A DNA stretch of 40,046 nt, taken from NCBI GenBank assembly GCA_934617135.1, contig CAKTUC010000006.1:1-40046 (forward strand), written 5' to 3'. This DNA is from an uncultured Collinsella sp. (GTDB lineage Bacteria > Actinomycetota > Coriobacteriia > Coriobacteriales > Coriobacteriaceae). Within the stretch, counting starts at the first letter, position 1. The number at the start of each line of letters is the position of its first letter. The notes under the pieces are model-generated. The model did no database searches, had not been told where the DNA came from, and was given only the letters and a program-made list of their open reading frames with translations. This document shows, in pieces, positions 1 through 8,566 of the stretch. Both the position numbers and the translations under genes were made by a program.

Positions 1-99
1 CTCGGCTGCCTGTGTGCAGGAATCGCGGTATTGGCCCTCGTGCTATGTGCACTTAGCTGCATCGTCAGCACCAAGGTTTATCGAGTACGCGATCTGTAG
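1..99 (+). CDS. C-terminal end of a membrane protein (5' truncated by window)
   Basis: Frame 1 is open from the first base to a TAG at 97-99 and encodes 32 residues: one hydrophobic helix of about 22 residues rich in Leu, Val, Ala and Cys, then a short basic tail ending YRVRDL. A last membrane helix followed by a basic tail is typical of the C terminus of ABC-2 type permeases, but so little is visible that family assignment is only a guess. No other frame gives a better reading here. Confidence 0.5.
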   Translation, partial: LGCLCAGIAVLALVLCALSCIVSTKVYRVRDL

Positions 100-378
100 C
101 CACGCGAAACTTGACCCATGCTGGCCACAATCGGTCGTAATCGCCCATCCGCCAATCCGTGACAAATGGCATGTCCCCGGCCCGTGTACAACGTCTTACA
201 ATAGAGGCGTCACGGGCCTCGGCCCAACCTCGATCATCCAAGGGGATGTCTTTTTGGTCATTGTTCTTTAGGGAACGGTCAATCGCATAGAACCATGAAA
301 ACGGCCGTGCAACGGCCGTGGTTTGTTGCGCCGTTCCGCCTCCGTCATCTGCCAATTTGCACCTGATAGGAAAGAACA
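100..378. other. Intergenic region, no convincing gene
   Basis: This 279-base stretch holds a -10-like TACAAT at 197-202 with no clear -35, and a compact hairpin at about 298-322 made of two copies of the self-complementary octamer ACGGCCGT separated by GCA, with an A run before and T residues after. The hairpin could terminate the upstream gene or shape the leader of the methyltransferase mRNA. I recognise no riboswitch class. Confidence 0.4.
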
Positions 379-1116
379 ATGCAATCCCAGGAATCTCAAT
401 CCTTCCCAAAAGCCAACAGCTTCGATACGGCACTCGTGCGCTCTAAGATTATGGGGCCGAACCCCCTCAAGCTCTGCGAGGAGCTCCTTTGCGATGCAAG
501 TATTCCCCGCGGCGCTCGCGTCTGCGACCTTGGATCGGGCACCGGTATCACCAGTGCTCTGCTCGCCCGCGAATACGGGTTTGACATCTACGCTGTCGAC
601 CTCTGGAGCGACCCCGTCGAGAACCGCGCGTTCTTCGATTCACTCGGTATTCCCCGCAACACCATTCGCCCTGTTAAAGCGGACGCCTCGCAAGGCTTGC
701 CGTTTGAACACGGCTATTTTGATGCGGTCGTGAGCATCGACTCGTACAACTATTACGGGCGCGACTCGCATTATCTGGGCGAACGCTTGCTCCCCTACGT
801 AAAGCAAGGCGGGATGCTCTACTTAAGCATTCCCGGCATGGCCCGCGACTGCCATGACAATCTGCCCGATTGCCTGCTCAAATCCTGGACACCCGAGCAG
901 CTCGATTACATGCACGACATAGCCTGGTGGCGTGCCATGATCGAGCCGACCCTGGGCGTCGAGATTGTCTCGATGCAGCCTATGTTCTGCACCAACGAGG
1001 CATGGGCAGACTGGCTCGCCTGCGACAATGAGTACGCCGCGGGCGACCGCGCTGCCGTTGAAGCGGGCGCACTCGAGTATCTCAACACCATCGCCATCGT
1101 GCTGAAGAAGCTCTAA
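379..1116 (+). CDS. Class I SAM-dependent methyltransferase
   Basis: The 245-residue product has a Rossmann-fold methyltransferase core: motif I CDLGSGTGITSALLA near residues 49-63, an acidic residue ending the second strand (AVDLWSD, near 73-79), and a later FDAVVSIDSYNYYGRD segment where motif IV and the substrate pocket usually lie. It should transfer a methyl group from S-adenosylmethionine in the cytoplasm; the substrate cannot be read from the sequence. The C-terminal half (residues 130-245) is rich in Trp and Asp and has no motif I recognise. The ATG is preceded by AGGAAAG at suitable spacing. It stands alone and ends at a strong hairpin terminator shared with the convergent channel gene. 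Confidence 0.85.
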   Translation: MQSQESQSFPKANSFDTALVRSKIMGPNPLKLCEELLCDASIPRGARVCDLGSGTGITSALLAREYGFDIYAVDLWSDPVENRAFFDSLGIPRNTIRPVKADASQGLPFEHGYFDAVVSIDSYNYYGRDSHYLGERLLPYVKQGGMLYLSIPGMARDCHDNLPDCLLKSWTPEQLDYMHDIAWWRAMIEPTLGVEIVSMQPMFCTNEAWADWLACDNEYAAGDRAAVEAGALEYLNTIAIVLKKL

Positions 1117-1122
1117 ACAACA

Positions 1123-1166
1123 GCCGCGCGAGGCCGTAGACATACGACCTCGCGCGGCTTCTTTAA
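1123..1166 (+). terminator. Intrinsic terminator between convergent genes
   Basis: A long GC-rich hairpin with arms GCCGCGCGAGG and CCTCGCGCGGC is followed on the plus strand by TTCTTT. It lies just after the methyltransferase stop, and the same hairpin can serve the convergent channel gene on the minus strand. Confidence 0.8.
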
Positions 1167-1199
1167 AACGAGTTCTGAACAAACACAAAGCGCAATACG

Positions 1200-2489
1200 C
1201 TACTTGCGCAGCGGCTTGGGCAGCGGAATGCCGGCGGCGATAACGGCGGCGATGATCATGCAGACGATACCCTTGAGCGGGAAGCACATGAGCAGCAGGC
1301 CCACGACCATGACCGGCTGACGCATGACCGCACCCATCGTCGATGCCGTGCAGACGGCGACGCAAAAGACCGGATCGGCACCGGTGAGGATGGCAAGGCC
1401 GTAGCCCAGGCTTACGCCCGAGAAGATAACCGGGAAGAAGTGACCACCGCGCCAGCCCATGTTGATGAGAGCCGGGGTCAGCATAGCCTTGACCAGACCG
1501 GTTGCGATGAGCGCACCGGCGGGGATGGTCAGGTAGGTTTCCATAAGCACGTCGGCCTGCGTCTCGCCGGCAAACATGGTGTAGGGCAGAACCGTGCCAC
1601 AAGCCGCAAGCACCAGACCGGCCAGCATGGCCTTAACGACAGGGCGCTCCCCTATCGCGTGGGCCAGTGCCTCGCTCGCGTGCTCCGAGACAAAGTACAG
1701 CCAGCCGCAGACCATGCCGATCAGCGACAGGGGAATGAGCCATGCGAGCTCGAGGTTGCCCACCTCGGCAGCCTCGAACCTGGGCATGCCCATACCGCCG
1801 CCCACAAGCTGGCCGAGCAGCAGGTAAGTGCCCAGACCGCCGGCAATCGCGATGCCGTAGACCACCGTCTTTTGCGCCTTGGGGAGCTTGATGGTGATCT
1901 CATCGGATGCGGGGTCCTCGTCGCCGTCGGCGCTACCGGCAAGCGGCGCCACAAAGCCAAAGACGGGCGCGGTAAAGAGCGCCGTCAGGGCAGCCTGGGT
2001 GCCCAGCAGCGTAAGCTCCCTAAACTCGGCGCCAAAGCGACGCATGCGGTCGCCGACCCAGCTGCAGAGACCCGCGATAACGCCGGTCAGGCCGGCCTCC
2101 GGTCCAATGCTTCCACCAAACAGCAACGGCAGCAATGCCGCGAGCGAAAGCTTGCCCAGATTGTCATACGGGTAGCGTCCGTCTTGCTTGACCTTGGCCA
2201 TTACCTGGTTGAGGTCGTCGGTCTTGGTGCCCGTCATCTTTTCGTACAGACCGATCAGCAGGCCGCCCAGCAGGCAGACGAAAAATGGGTACGGCAAAAA
2301 GCCGAACGGGCCGCTGGCGAGCTCGGGCGACGCCACTCCCAACATGTGCGGAATCTCGGTCCACAGATAGTCGATGCCGTGCTCCATCGCAAAGAAGAAC
2401 AGCCAGACAGCGGCACCCGCGAATGCGCCGGTCACAGCCACGCTGACCAAAAACAGCGCGCGGTTTTTAGGTTTTGCAAGCTTATCCAT
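1200..2489 (-). CDS. CLC-family chloride channel or transporter
   Basis: The 429-residue polytopic membrane protein carries the CLC signatures GGSIGPEAG (residues 125-133) and GGHFFP (348-353), the equivalents of the GxxGP and GGxFxP anion-pathway motifs. Length and helix distribution fit a bacterial CLC without a CBS domain. Such proteins move chloride or related anions across the cytoplasmic membrane, as channels or as Cl-/H+ exchangers; the motif differs from the GREGP of Escherichia coli ClcA, so the mechanism is not predicted. An acidic loop (DGDEDPASDE) precedes the second half. The ATG at 2489 follows a strong GGGAGGG. The next minus-strand gene upstream ends about 120 bases away, so it is probably transcribed alone. 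Confidence 0.88.
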   Translation of the reverse strand: MDKLAKPKNRALFLVSVAVTGAFAGAAVWLFFFAMEHGIDYLWTEIPHMLGVASPELASGPFGFLPYPFFVCLLGGLLIGLYEKMTGTKTDDLNQVMAKVKQDGRYPYDNLGKLSLAALLPLLFGGSIGPEAGLTGVIAGLCSWVGDRMRRFGAEFRELTLLGTQAALTALFTAPVFGFVAPLAGSADGDEDPASDEITIKLPKAQKTVVYGIAIAGGLGTYLLLGQLVGGGMGMPRFEAAEVGNLELAWLIPLSLIGMVCGWLYFVSEHASEALAHAIGERPVVKAMLAGLVLAACGTVLPYTMFAGETQADVLMETYLTIPAGALIATGLVKAMLTPALINMGWRGGHFFPVIFSGVSLGYGLAILTGADPVFCVAVCTASTMGAVMRQPVMVVGLLLMCFPLKGIVCMIIAAVIAAGIPLPKPLRK

Positions 2490-2613
2490 CGGGCCCTCCC
2501 GTGGTCAGAGTCGACAAAGGTATGTTTTATTGTAGAGCGAGCGTTGCCCAGACGAGCCAACCATCTGCACCCCAAACGGCGCCATTGGGCGCAATGCACG
2601 CCCAATCTAGAAC

Positions 2614-3147
2614 TTAGCCATTGATGATCGAGGCAATCTCGTGCAAATCTTCGGCAAAGTAAATGCCCTGCTGGCGACGCGGACTCGATAATCCCTTTTC
2701 GATCATATGCTCGAGCAAGGCCTTCAGGTCGTTGAAGTAGCCGTCCAGGTTATACAGAATGCACGGCGCGCTCAGATGCCCCAACGACACGGCCGACATG
2801 ACCTCGGCAATCTCCTCGAGCGTGCCCGTGCCACCCGGAAAGGCGACGAACGCATCACCGAGTTCGATCATCTTCGCCTTGCGCTCGGCCATATCGCTCG
2901 TCACGATGAGGTCATCGATGCCGTCGTGTTGGAACTCCGCCTCGATAAAAAAGCTCGGCTCCACGCCCGTCACGTGGCCACCGGCATCGAGCACGCTATC
3001 GGCGAGCGCACCCATCAGGCCCGACTTGGACCCGCCGTATACCAGTGCGTGGCCGTTGGCGCCAATCCACGTGCCGAGCTCTCGCACTGCAGGCAGAAAC
3101 GCCGGGTCGTTGCCGACGCTGGCGCCCAGGTATACCGTGATATTCAA
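2614..3147 (-). CDS. LOG-family (TIGR00730-type) Rossmann-fold protein
   Basis: The 177-residue protein has the lysine-decarboxylase-like LOG fold with PGGTGTLEE (residues 104-112) and the preceding MAERKAKM (86-93) that together form the nucleotide-binding active site. Family members remove ribose phosphate from cytokinin-type or other nucleoside monophosphates; the natural bacterial substrate is often unknown. The reading frame starts at TTG (3147), supported by a GAGGGGG ribosome-binding site just upstream; no ATG lies nearby in frame. It follows the K+ channel gene on the same strand with a 37-base gap, so the two are probably cotranscribed, though no functional link is evident. Confidence 0.85.
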   Translation of the reverse strand: MNITVYLGASVGNDPAFLPAVRELGTWIGANGHALVYGGSKSGLMGALADSVLDAGGHVTGVEPSFFIEAEFQHDGIDDLIVTSDMAERKAKMIELGDAFVAFPGGTGTLEEIAEVMSAVSLGHLSAPCILYNLDGYFNDLKALLEHMIEKGLSSPRRQQGIYFAEDLHEIASIING

Positions 3148-3184
3148 TATTCAGTCCCCCTCGTCGTGACGCGCGACGCCCGTT

Positions 3185-3610
3185 CTAACGTTGGCGCCGG
3201 CGATATTCGCGCACACGGCGCGACAGGTCGGCGAGCTCGTCGCGGTCGAGCTCTTCCAAATGCTCAAGATCGTCCATAAAGCGCGCCATGGTGTCTTTTT
3301 GGCGCATCTTGATGAGCGTATTGCAGTAGTTCACCGCCACGCCCGTGAGCATAGCGATGTAGAAGATGCTGATGACGCTCAAGATGACGGTGATGGCGCG
3401 GGCAACCGGCGTCTCGGCCGGGATATCGCCAAAGCCGATGGTCGAGACCGTCTCAAAGCTAAACCAGAGCCCGTCGCCAAAGGTAAGAGTCGTGGGCTCG
3501 GACAGCCAGACGGCCGTCGAGCAGAGCAGGTAGAAGACGAGGAACAGACCCGTGATACGCACGAAGCCCGCCTGGCGCAACACATCGGCAAGCGTCCTCA
3601 GCTTTTTCAT
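3185..3610 (-). CDS. Small two-helix potassium channel
   Basis: The 141-residue protein has two membrane helices (about 18-36 and 71-95) around a pore loop with the selectivity filter TIGFGD (57-62), the hallmark of K+ channels. A basic and acidic C-terminal tail of about 40 residues, ending in RRVREYRRRQR, lies in the cytoplasm; there is no RCK/TrkA-N domain, so gating is not predicted. I chose the ATG at 3610 because GGAAGGGG precedes it at good spacing; an in-frame ATG 7 codons upstream lacks this. It is the first gene of a likely two-gene unit with the LOG protein. Confidence 0.85.
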   Translation of the reverse strand: MKKLRTLADVLRQAGFVRITGLFLVFYLLCSTAVWLSEPTTLTFGDGLWFSFETVSTIGFGDIPAETPVARAITVILSVISIFYIAMLTGVAVNYCNTLIKMRQKDTMARFMDDLEHLEELDRDELADLSRRVREYRRRQR

Positions 3611-3672
3611 CGCGACCCCTTCCGCGAGCAATCAATCACATTCGCTCGGTATTGTCCCACATCCGGCAGCTA

Positions 3673-3737
3673 GGGACGTTCCTTTTGTGCCGGCAGAAAG
3701 GGACTGTCCCCAAGTGCCGGCAGAAAAGGAACGTCCC
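3673..3737. repeat. Palindromic extragenic repeat (copy R1)
   Basis: Arms GGGACGTTCCTTTT (3673-3686) and AAAAGGAACGTCCC (3724-3737) are exact reverse complements. Between and within them GTGCCGGCAGAAA occurs twice as a direct repeat. The GGGACGTTC core recurs in the repeats near 10.7 and 15.1 kb, which suggests a dispersed family of REP-like elements in this genome. Confidence 0.7.
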
Positions 3738-3794
3738 CATCTGCCAAGCGCCAAACGGTGCCCCGTTTAACGGTATGCGGGGCGAACGGGGTGG

Positions 3795-3822
3795 TTGAGC
3801 TGGTATCCTTATGTGGTACTGT
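3795..3822 (+). promoter_or_regulatory. Candidate promoter of the hybrid kinase gene
   Basis: TTGAGC (3795-3800) and TACTGT (3817-3822) are separated by 16 bases. A start of transcription near 3830 would exclude the ATG at 3811 and fits translation from the GTG at 3844. The -10 match is modest. Confidence 0.35.
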
Positions 3823-3843
3823 CTCGATTCGTTAGGATTGCTT

Positions 3844-6648
3844 GTGAAGCCTTTCGCTGTCCTTCGTTTGTCCATATATCGCACTCTGGTCATCGTGTTT
3901 GCCGCGCTTACCGCACTGAGCGCCATTGCGCCTACTCCGGCTTTTGCCGATGACTCCGAGCAGCAGGTCAAAACGGTTCGCGTCGGTTGGCTTGTCAACA
4001 ACGAGGGGTTCCAAGACGGCAACCCAGGCGAGCGCCTCTCGGGATGGGGATACGAGTATCTGCAGACCCTCTCGTACTACACCCCCGGATGGAAATACGA
4101 ATACGTCTCCGGCACCTTCACCGAGCTCATGGACAAGCTCGAGGCGGGCGAGATCGACCTCATGCCCAATATCTCCTACTCCGAGGAACGCGCCCAAAAG
4201 CTGCTTTTCTCATCGAACCCCGAGGGCACCGAGCGCTACTACATCTATGCCAGGCCCGACCGAGACGACTTGGCCACGGGCGACCTCCAGGCGCTCCAGG
4301 GCCTCACCATTGGCTGCAATCCCGGCGTTATGCAGACCTTCGTCGGCCAGCAGTGGCTTGCCGACGAAGGCATTACCTGCACCTATAAAGAAATAGCCAG
4401 TGGCGGCGGTCTCTTCGATGCGTTGGCAAACGGCGAGGTCGACGCCATCATCATGAACGACACGATCTCATCGCCTAGCGCCTCCCCCATGTTCTACGTA
4501 GGCTCAAGCGACTACTATTTCGCCGTCCCCAAAAGCCGCCCCGACCTTATGGACGATATCAATGCCGCCATGGCGGCAATCGCCCGATTCAACCCCCGCT
4601 ACAATGACGAGGTCAAAGCAAATTACTCGGCCCAAAACAGCGGGTCATCATCACTTGACAGCGCCGAGGCCTCCTGGCTCAAAGCAAACGGCAACACCAT
4701 CACGCTCGGCTATCTTACAAACCAGCTCCCCTACTGCACGCAAAATGACGATGGCGAAATGGAGGGGTCGCTTGCCTCGCTCGCGACGACGTTGCACGAC
4801 AAGTTTGGCATTAACGTTAAAACAGTCGCCATCGCAGACACCAAACAAATGATCAAAGCCCTTTCAGAAGGCACCATCGATGTCGCCCTGCCATTCTTTC
4901 GTGACTACTGGCTCGCCGAACAGGTGGGGGTCATCCAGTCAAACTCGACGGGAACGGTCTCCCTGACCGCTATCCACAGCAGCAACGACCTGAGCAAGGA
5001 CCTCAAGAACATCGCTTGCACAAAGAGCGCTATCGTCAACCGCTTTGAGCTCGAGAGCCTGTTCCCCGACGCGACGGTAACCGAGTACCCAAGCGGCAGC
5101 GAGATGCTCAAAGCCCTCAATAAAGGAGAGGCCAGTTGCATCATCGTCCCCAGTACGCGCCTGGAAACCATCCGCGACACCTACGACATCGAGGATTTCG
5201 AAACGCAGGAACTCACCAACACAGCAGAACTATCGTGCTTGATCTCGCGCGGCAATCCCCAACTCTTAGGAATCATTAATAAGGGTATCGTCAATGCCGG
5301 CGAATCGCTCTCCGCGAACAGTTATTCCCCCATATCGTATTCGGCTCAAGAATCCGATACACTTCGATTCCTCTATCGCAACCGCACCGCCATTGCCACC
5401 GTTATCATCTGCATTTTGCTGACCGGCATCGCCATCCTTGTCTGGTCGCTTCAACGCGCGCGGAAAGAGCGGCAGAAAGCCGACGCCGCCAACGCCGCCA
5501 AGACCGCGTTCCTCACGCGTATGAGCCACGACATCCGCACACCGCTCAACGGCATCTTGGGCCTTATTGAGATTGAGGAATTGAAAGAGGGCGATATAAA
5601 GGTCGCTCGCGAAAGCCGCGCCAAGGCGCGTGTCGCTGCCAACCACCTGCTTTCACTCATCAACGACATCCTCGAAATGGGCAGGATCGAGGAGCGCAAA
5701 GTGACACTCGAGCACGAATCGTTCAACCTCAAAGAGCTCTGCGATGATGCATTGGTGCTGTGCAAACTCCGCGCATCGGACCGCGGCATCACGCTGCTTA
5801 ACACCAGCGAGCCCTATGCCGTCGACCAGAGTATGATCGGCAGCCCCACCCATATCCGCCGGATTATCATCAATCTGCTCGACAACAGTATCAAATACAA
5901 CAAGCACGGCGGCACGGTCACCTTCTCCTCCACCGTCAAGCCGCTCAACGACGCACACGCACTCTTTTGTTTCACCATCGAAGACACCGGCATTGGCATG
6001 GCGCCCGAATTTTTGAAGCACATTTACGAGCCGTTTGCCCAAGAGGGCGACGACGCCCGCAGCAAATTCCAGGGAACCGGCATGGGCATGCCCATTGTCA
6101 AATCACTTATCGACATGATGGGCGGCACCATCGAGATCTCGAGCGAGCTCGGCGTGGGCAGCACGTTCACTGTCCAGATTCCGCTCGATGTCGACAAGAA
6201 TCCTCAGGCACACATAATGCTAGTCGAGGCAATGCCCAACTGCTCGATTGCCTGCATGAACGTCCTGCTCGCTGAAGACAACGACCTGAATGCCGAAATT
6301 GCCCAGACGCTGCTGGAATCCGAGGACGTTGTGGTGACCCGCGCGGCCAACGGCAACGAGGTTGTCGACCTGTACCTGTCGCACCCCGCCGGCAGCTTCG
6401 ACGCCATCCTCATGGACATCATGATGCCCGGTATGGACGGTTATGAGGCAACGCGTGTGATTCGTCTGAGCGGCAAGCCCGACGCCGCCGACATCCCCAT
6501 CATCGCGCTGACCGCCAACGCTTTTGCCGAGGACGCCAAGGCCGCACGTGACGCCGGCATGAACGCCCATCTGCCCAAGCCGCTCGATTTTGACAAGCTC
6601 AAAAACATTCTCGCCCGCATCAAGCAGCACGGCCCCAGTTCGCTATAG
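3844..6648 (+). CDS. BvgS-like hybrid sensor histidine kinase with two periplasmic solute-binding domains
   Basis: The product (934 residues from GTG 3844) starts with a signal sequence ending near AFADD, followed by two tandem SBP_bac_3-type ligand-binding domains (about 40-260 and 275-490) and one membrane helix (RTAIATVIICILLTGIAILV). Inside the cell are HisKA (phospho-accepting His562 in MSHDIRTPLNGI), HATPase_c (N box NLLDNSIKYN, EDTGIGM, GTGMGMPIVK) and a receiver with MDIMMPGMDG, phospho-acceptor Asp858. There is no HPt domain, so phosphate must pass to an unlinked partner or the receiver is autoregulatory. An ATG at 3811 is in frame, but GTG 3844 has AGGA six bases upstream and begins a cleaner signal peptide. 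The ligand may be an amino acid or similar small solute. No response-regulator gene is adjacent. Confidence 0.88.
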   Translation: MKPFAVLRLSIYRTLVIVFAALTALSAIAPTPAFADDSEQQVKTVRVGWLVNNEGFQDGNPGERLSGWGYEYLQTLSYYTPGWKYEYVSGTFTELMDKLEAGEIDLMPNISYSEERAQKLLFSSNPEGTERYYIYARPDRDDLATGDLQALQGLTIGCNPGVMQTFVGQQWLADEGITCTYKEIASGGGLFDALANGEVDAIIMNDTISSPSASPMFYVGSSDYYFAVPKSRPDLMDDINAAMAAIARFNPRYNDEVKANYSAQNSGSSSLDSAEASWLKANGNTITLGYLTNQLPYCTQNDDGEMEGSLASLATTLHDKFGINVKTVAIADTKQMIKALSEGTIDVALPFFRDYWLAEQVGVIQSNSTGTVSLTAIHSSNDLSKDLKNIACTKSAIVNRFELESLFPDATVTEYPSGSEMLKALNKGEASCIIVPSTRLETIRDTYDIEDFETQELTNTAELSCLISRGNPQLLGIINKGIVNAGESLSANSYSPISYSAQESDTLRFLYRNRTAIATVIICILLTGIAILVWSLQRARKERQKADAANAAKTAFLTRMSHDIRTPLNGILGLIEIEELKEGDIKVARESRAKARVAANHLLSLINDILEMGRIEERKVTLEHESFNLKELCDDALVLCKLRASDRGITLLNTSEPYAVDQSMIGSPTHIRRIIINLLDNSIKYNKHGGTVTFSSTVKPLNDAHALFCFTIEDTGIGMAPEFLKHIYEPFAQEGDDARSKFQGTGMGMPIVKSLIDMMGGTIEISSELGVGSTFTVQIPLDVDKNPQAHIMLVEAMPNCSIACMNVLLAEDNDLNAEIAQTLLESEDVVVTRAANGNEVVDLYLSHPAGSFDAILMDIMMPGMDGYEATRVIRLSGKPDAADIPIIALTANAFAEDAKAARDAGMNAHLPKPLDFDKLKNILARIKQHGPSSL

Positions 6649-6690
6649 TCTCTCCCCAAGAACCATGCCCGATTGGAAAGGAATCCCGCG

Positions 6691-7170
6691 ATGTTTAGGC
6701 CCCTACGCCGAAAGAAACGCGCCATCACCGACGAGGCGGCGCGTGAGCTGCTCGCCGCCTGCAAGCGCGGCGTCTTTGCCGTCAACGGCGACGATGGCTA
6801 CCCGTACGCCATTCCCGTCAACTACTTCTTTGACGCTGAGCACGACAAGATTTACTTCCACGGCGCCAAGGCGGGCCACAAGGTCGACGCTCTCAAGCGT
6901 GACGACAAGGTCTGTTTTACCGTCTACGGCAACGACTGGTACAAGGACGACGATTGGGCGCCCTACGTGCAGAGCACCGTTGTCTTTGGCCGTTGCCGCC
7001 TAGCGAATGACACCCCCGCATTTATCGAGGACAAGGTCCGTGAGCTCGCGCTCAAGTACTACCCCACCGCCGAAGAGGTTGAAGAGGAAATCGCCAAGGA
7101 CATCAAGGGCGTTCAGCTGTACGAAATTACGATTGAGCATCTCTGCGGCAAGCAGATTCACGAAAAGTAG
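6691..7170 (+). CDS. FMN-binding split-barrel (pyridoxamine 5'-phosphate oxidase-like) protein
   Basis: The 159-residue protein fits the NimA-like branch of the PNPOx superfamily: YPYAIPVNYFFD followed by KIYFHGAKAGHKVDALKRDDKVCFTVYG is the flavin-binding half-barrel, in which the strand pair and the GAKAGHK segment contact FMN. Members of this branch reduce nitroimidazoles or other small electrophiles, or bind flavin or F420 with unknown substrates. The ATG at 6691 has AAAGGA upstream; a TTG six codons earlier is open but unlikely. It lies 42 bases after the hybrid kinase on the same strand and may share its transcript. Antibiotic resistance should not be assumed from the family. Confidence 0.8.
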   Translation: MFRPLRRKKRAITDEAARELLAACKRGVFAVNGDDGYPYAIPVNYFFDAEHDKIYFHGAKAGHKVDALKRDDKVCFTVYGNDWYKDDDWAPYVQSTVVFGRCRLANDTPAFIEDKVRELALKYYPTAEEVEEEIAKDIKGVQLYEITIEHLCGKQIHEK

Positions 7171-7244
7171 GGGCCTGGGATCAGACCCCCGCATAACAAT
7201 CAAGCCAGAAGACCCCGCGCATGTCGTTCGTTCGTTACGGCTTG

Positions 7245-8456
7245 CTATGCATTAAAAACGTAGCGATTCAGGCGCTCGCACGCCTCCTGCACGCGCGAAA
7301 GCGGCAGGGCCAGGTTCACGCGAATGTGGCAAGGCCCGTGGAACGGACGGCCGTCTTGATAGCCCACGCCCACGCGCGCGCCCTCGTCGAGCAGCCATTG
7401 AATATCGCGGTCATGCTCGCGGCACCACTCCGTGCAGTCCAAGAACACCATGTACGTACCCTGCGGACGCGAATAGGCCACTCCTTCGAAATGCTCGCCC
7501 ACGTAATCGCAGAAGTAGTCGACGTTGCCCTTGATGACCTCGTTGAGCTCGTCAACCCACTCGTAGCCCTGCGGCTGGTAGGCACCGATGAGCGCGTGCA
7601 TTGAAAGGACGTTCATCTCGTTGTAGTGCGTCTTGTTGGACACGGCGCACACGCGGTCGCGCAGCGTCTCGTTGTAGATGATGTGATAGCTGCCGACTAG
7701 GCCCGCGAGGTTGAAGGTCTTGCTGGGCGCATAAAGGGCGACCGTGCGCATGCGGGCGTCCTCGCTCACCGACTGCGTCGGGATGTGCTTGTGCCCAGGA
7801 CGGATGATGTCAGACCAGATCTCGTCCGAGATCACCACGCAATCGTGCTGGCGATAGATGTCCATGGCGCGCTCGATCTCGTCGCGTTCCCACACGCGGC
7901 CGCAGGGATTATGCGGCGAGCAGAAAACGGCAGCATGGATGTGGTTTTGTGCGAGCTTGCGCTCCATGTCCTCAAAGTCCATGCGCCATACGCCCTGGTC
8001 GTCGAGCTTAAGCGGGCTGTGCACAATGCGATAGCCCGCGGCCTCGATGGACTTGGTAAAACCGATGTAGGTGGGGCTATGGACCAGTACCGCGTCGCCG
8101 GGCTGCACATAGGCGCACAGCGTCGATACCACACCGCCCAGCACGCCGTTCTCGTAGCCGATATGCTCGGGAAGCAGGCCCTCAACGCCGTTGCGACGGC
8201 TCTGCCATTCGATGATGCGGTCGAAGTACTCGGCACGCGGATCAAAGTAGCCAAACATAGGGTGCTGGGCGCGCTGAATGATGTGTTCCTGGACCGTGGG
8301 GACGGTGGCAAAGTTCATGTCGGCCACCCACATGGGGATGCGGTCGAAGCCCTCGTCGGGTACGTTTGGTGCCATACCGGGGATCTCGCCCCAGGAGTCA
8401 ACGGCGATGGCATCCATACCGTGGCGGTCGATAAGCGAGGTGAAGTCGTATTTCAT
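7245..8456 (-). CDS. MalY/PatB-type PLP-dependent C-S lyase (aminotransferase class I/II fold)
   Basis: The 403-residue enzyme begins YDFTSLIDRHGMDAIAVD and contains PMWVADMNFATVPTVQEHI, both typical of MalY/PatB cystathionine beta-lyases. The PLP-binding lysine is Lys246 in ALYAPSKTFNLAGL; SPHNPCGRVW and SDEIWSDI supply the conserved Asn and Asp that hold the cofactor. It would cleave cystathionine or cysteine S-conjugates to thiol, pyruvate and ammonia. The open frame runs further upstream, but homology starts at the ATG at 8456, which matches the usual length of about 390-400 residues. It is monocistronic here, separated by 110 bases from the TrmO-like gene. Confidence 0.9.
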   Translation of the reverse strand: MKYDFTSLIDRHGMDAIAVDSWGEIPGMAPNVPDEGFDRIPMWVADMNFATVPTVQEHIIQRAQHPMFGYFDPRAEYFDRIIEWQSRRNGVEGLLPEHIGYENGVLGGVVSTLCAYVQPGDAVLVHSPTYIGFTKSIEAAGYRIVHSPLKLDDQGVWRMDFEDMERKLAQNHIHAAVFCSPHNPCGRVWERDEIERAMDIYRQHDCVVISDEIWSDIIRPGHKHIPTQSVSEDARMRTVALYAPSKTFNLAGLVGSYHIIYNETLRDRVCAVSNKTHYNEMNVLSMHALIGAYQPQGYEWVDELNEVIKGNVDYFCDYVGEHFEGVAYSRPQGTYMVFLDCTEWCREHDRDIQWLLDEGARVGVGYQDGRPFHGPCHIRVNLALPLSRVQEACERLNRYVFNA

Positions 8457-8566
8457 GCTGGGCTCCCGTGCAAAGTGGATTGGTTCGGTAGGCGTTATTG
8501 TCCACCAGGATGGACGGCTTTGGCACGGGTTTTGGGGTTGAATTTGACGACGCGGACGGCGGGCGG

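Noticed and set aside
100..378. Possible SAM riboswitch ahead of the methyltransferase gene
   Set aside because: No S-box or SAM-II/III core elements can be recognised; only a short palindromic hairpin is present.
1440..2624. 394-codon plus-strand frame opposite the CLC gene
   Set aside because: Composition is Gln/His/Arg-rich with no motif, and the opposite strand encodes a full CLC protein with its signatures.
3811..3843. ATG at 3811 as start of the hybrid kinase
   Set aside because: It lacks a ribosome-binding site and overlaps the likely -10 of the promoter; GTG 3844 has AGGA and a better signal peptide.
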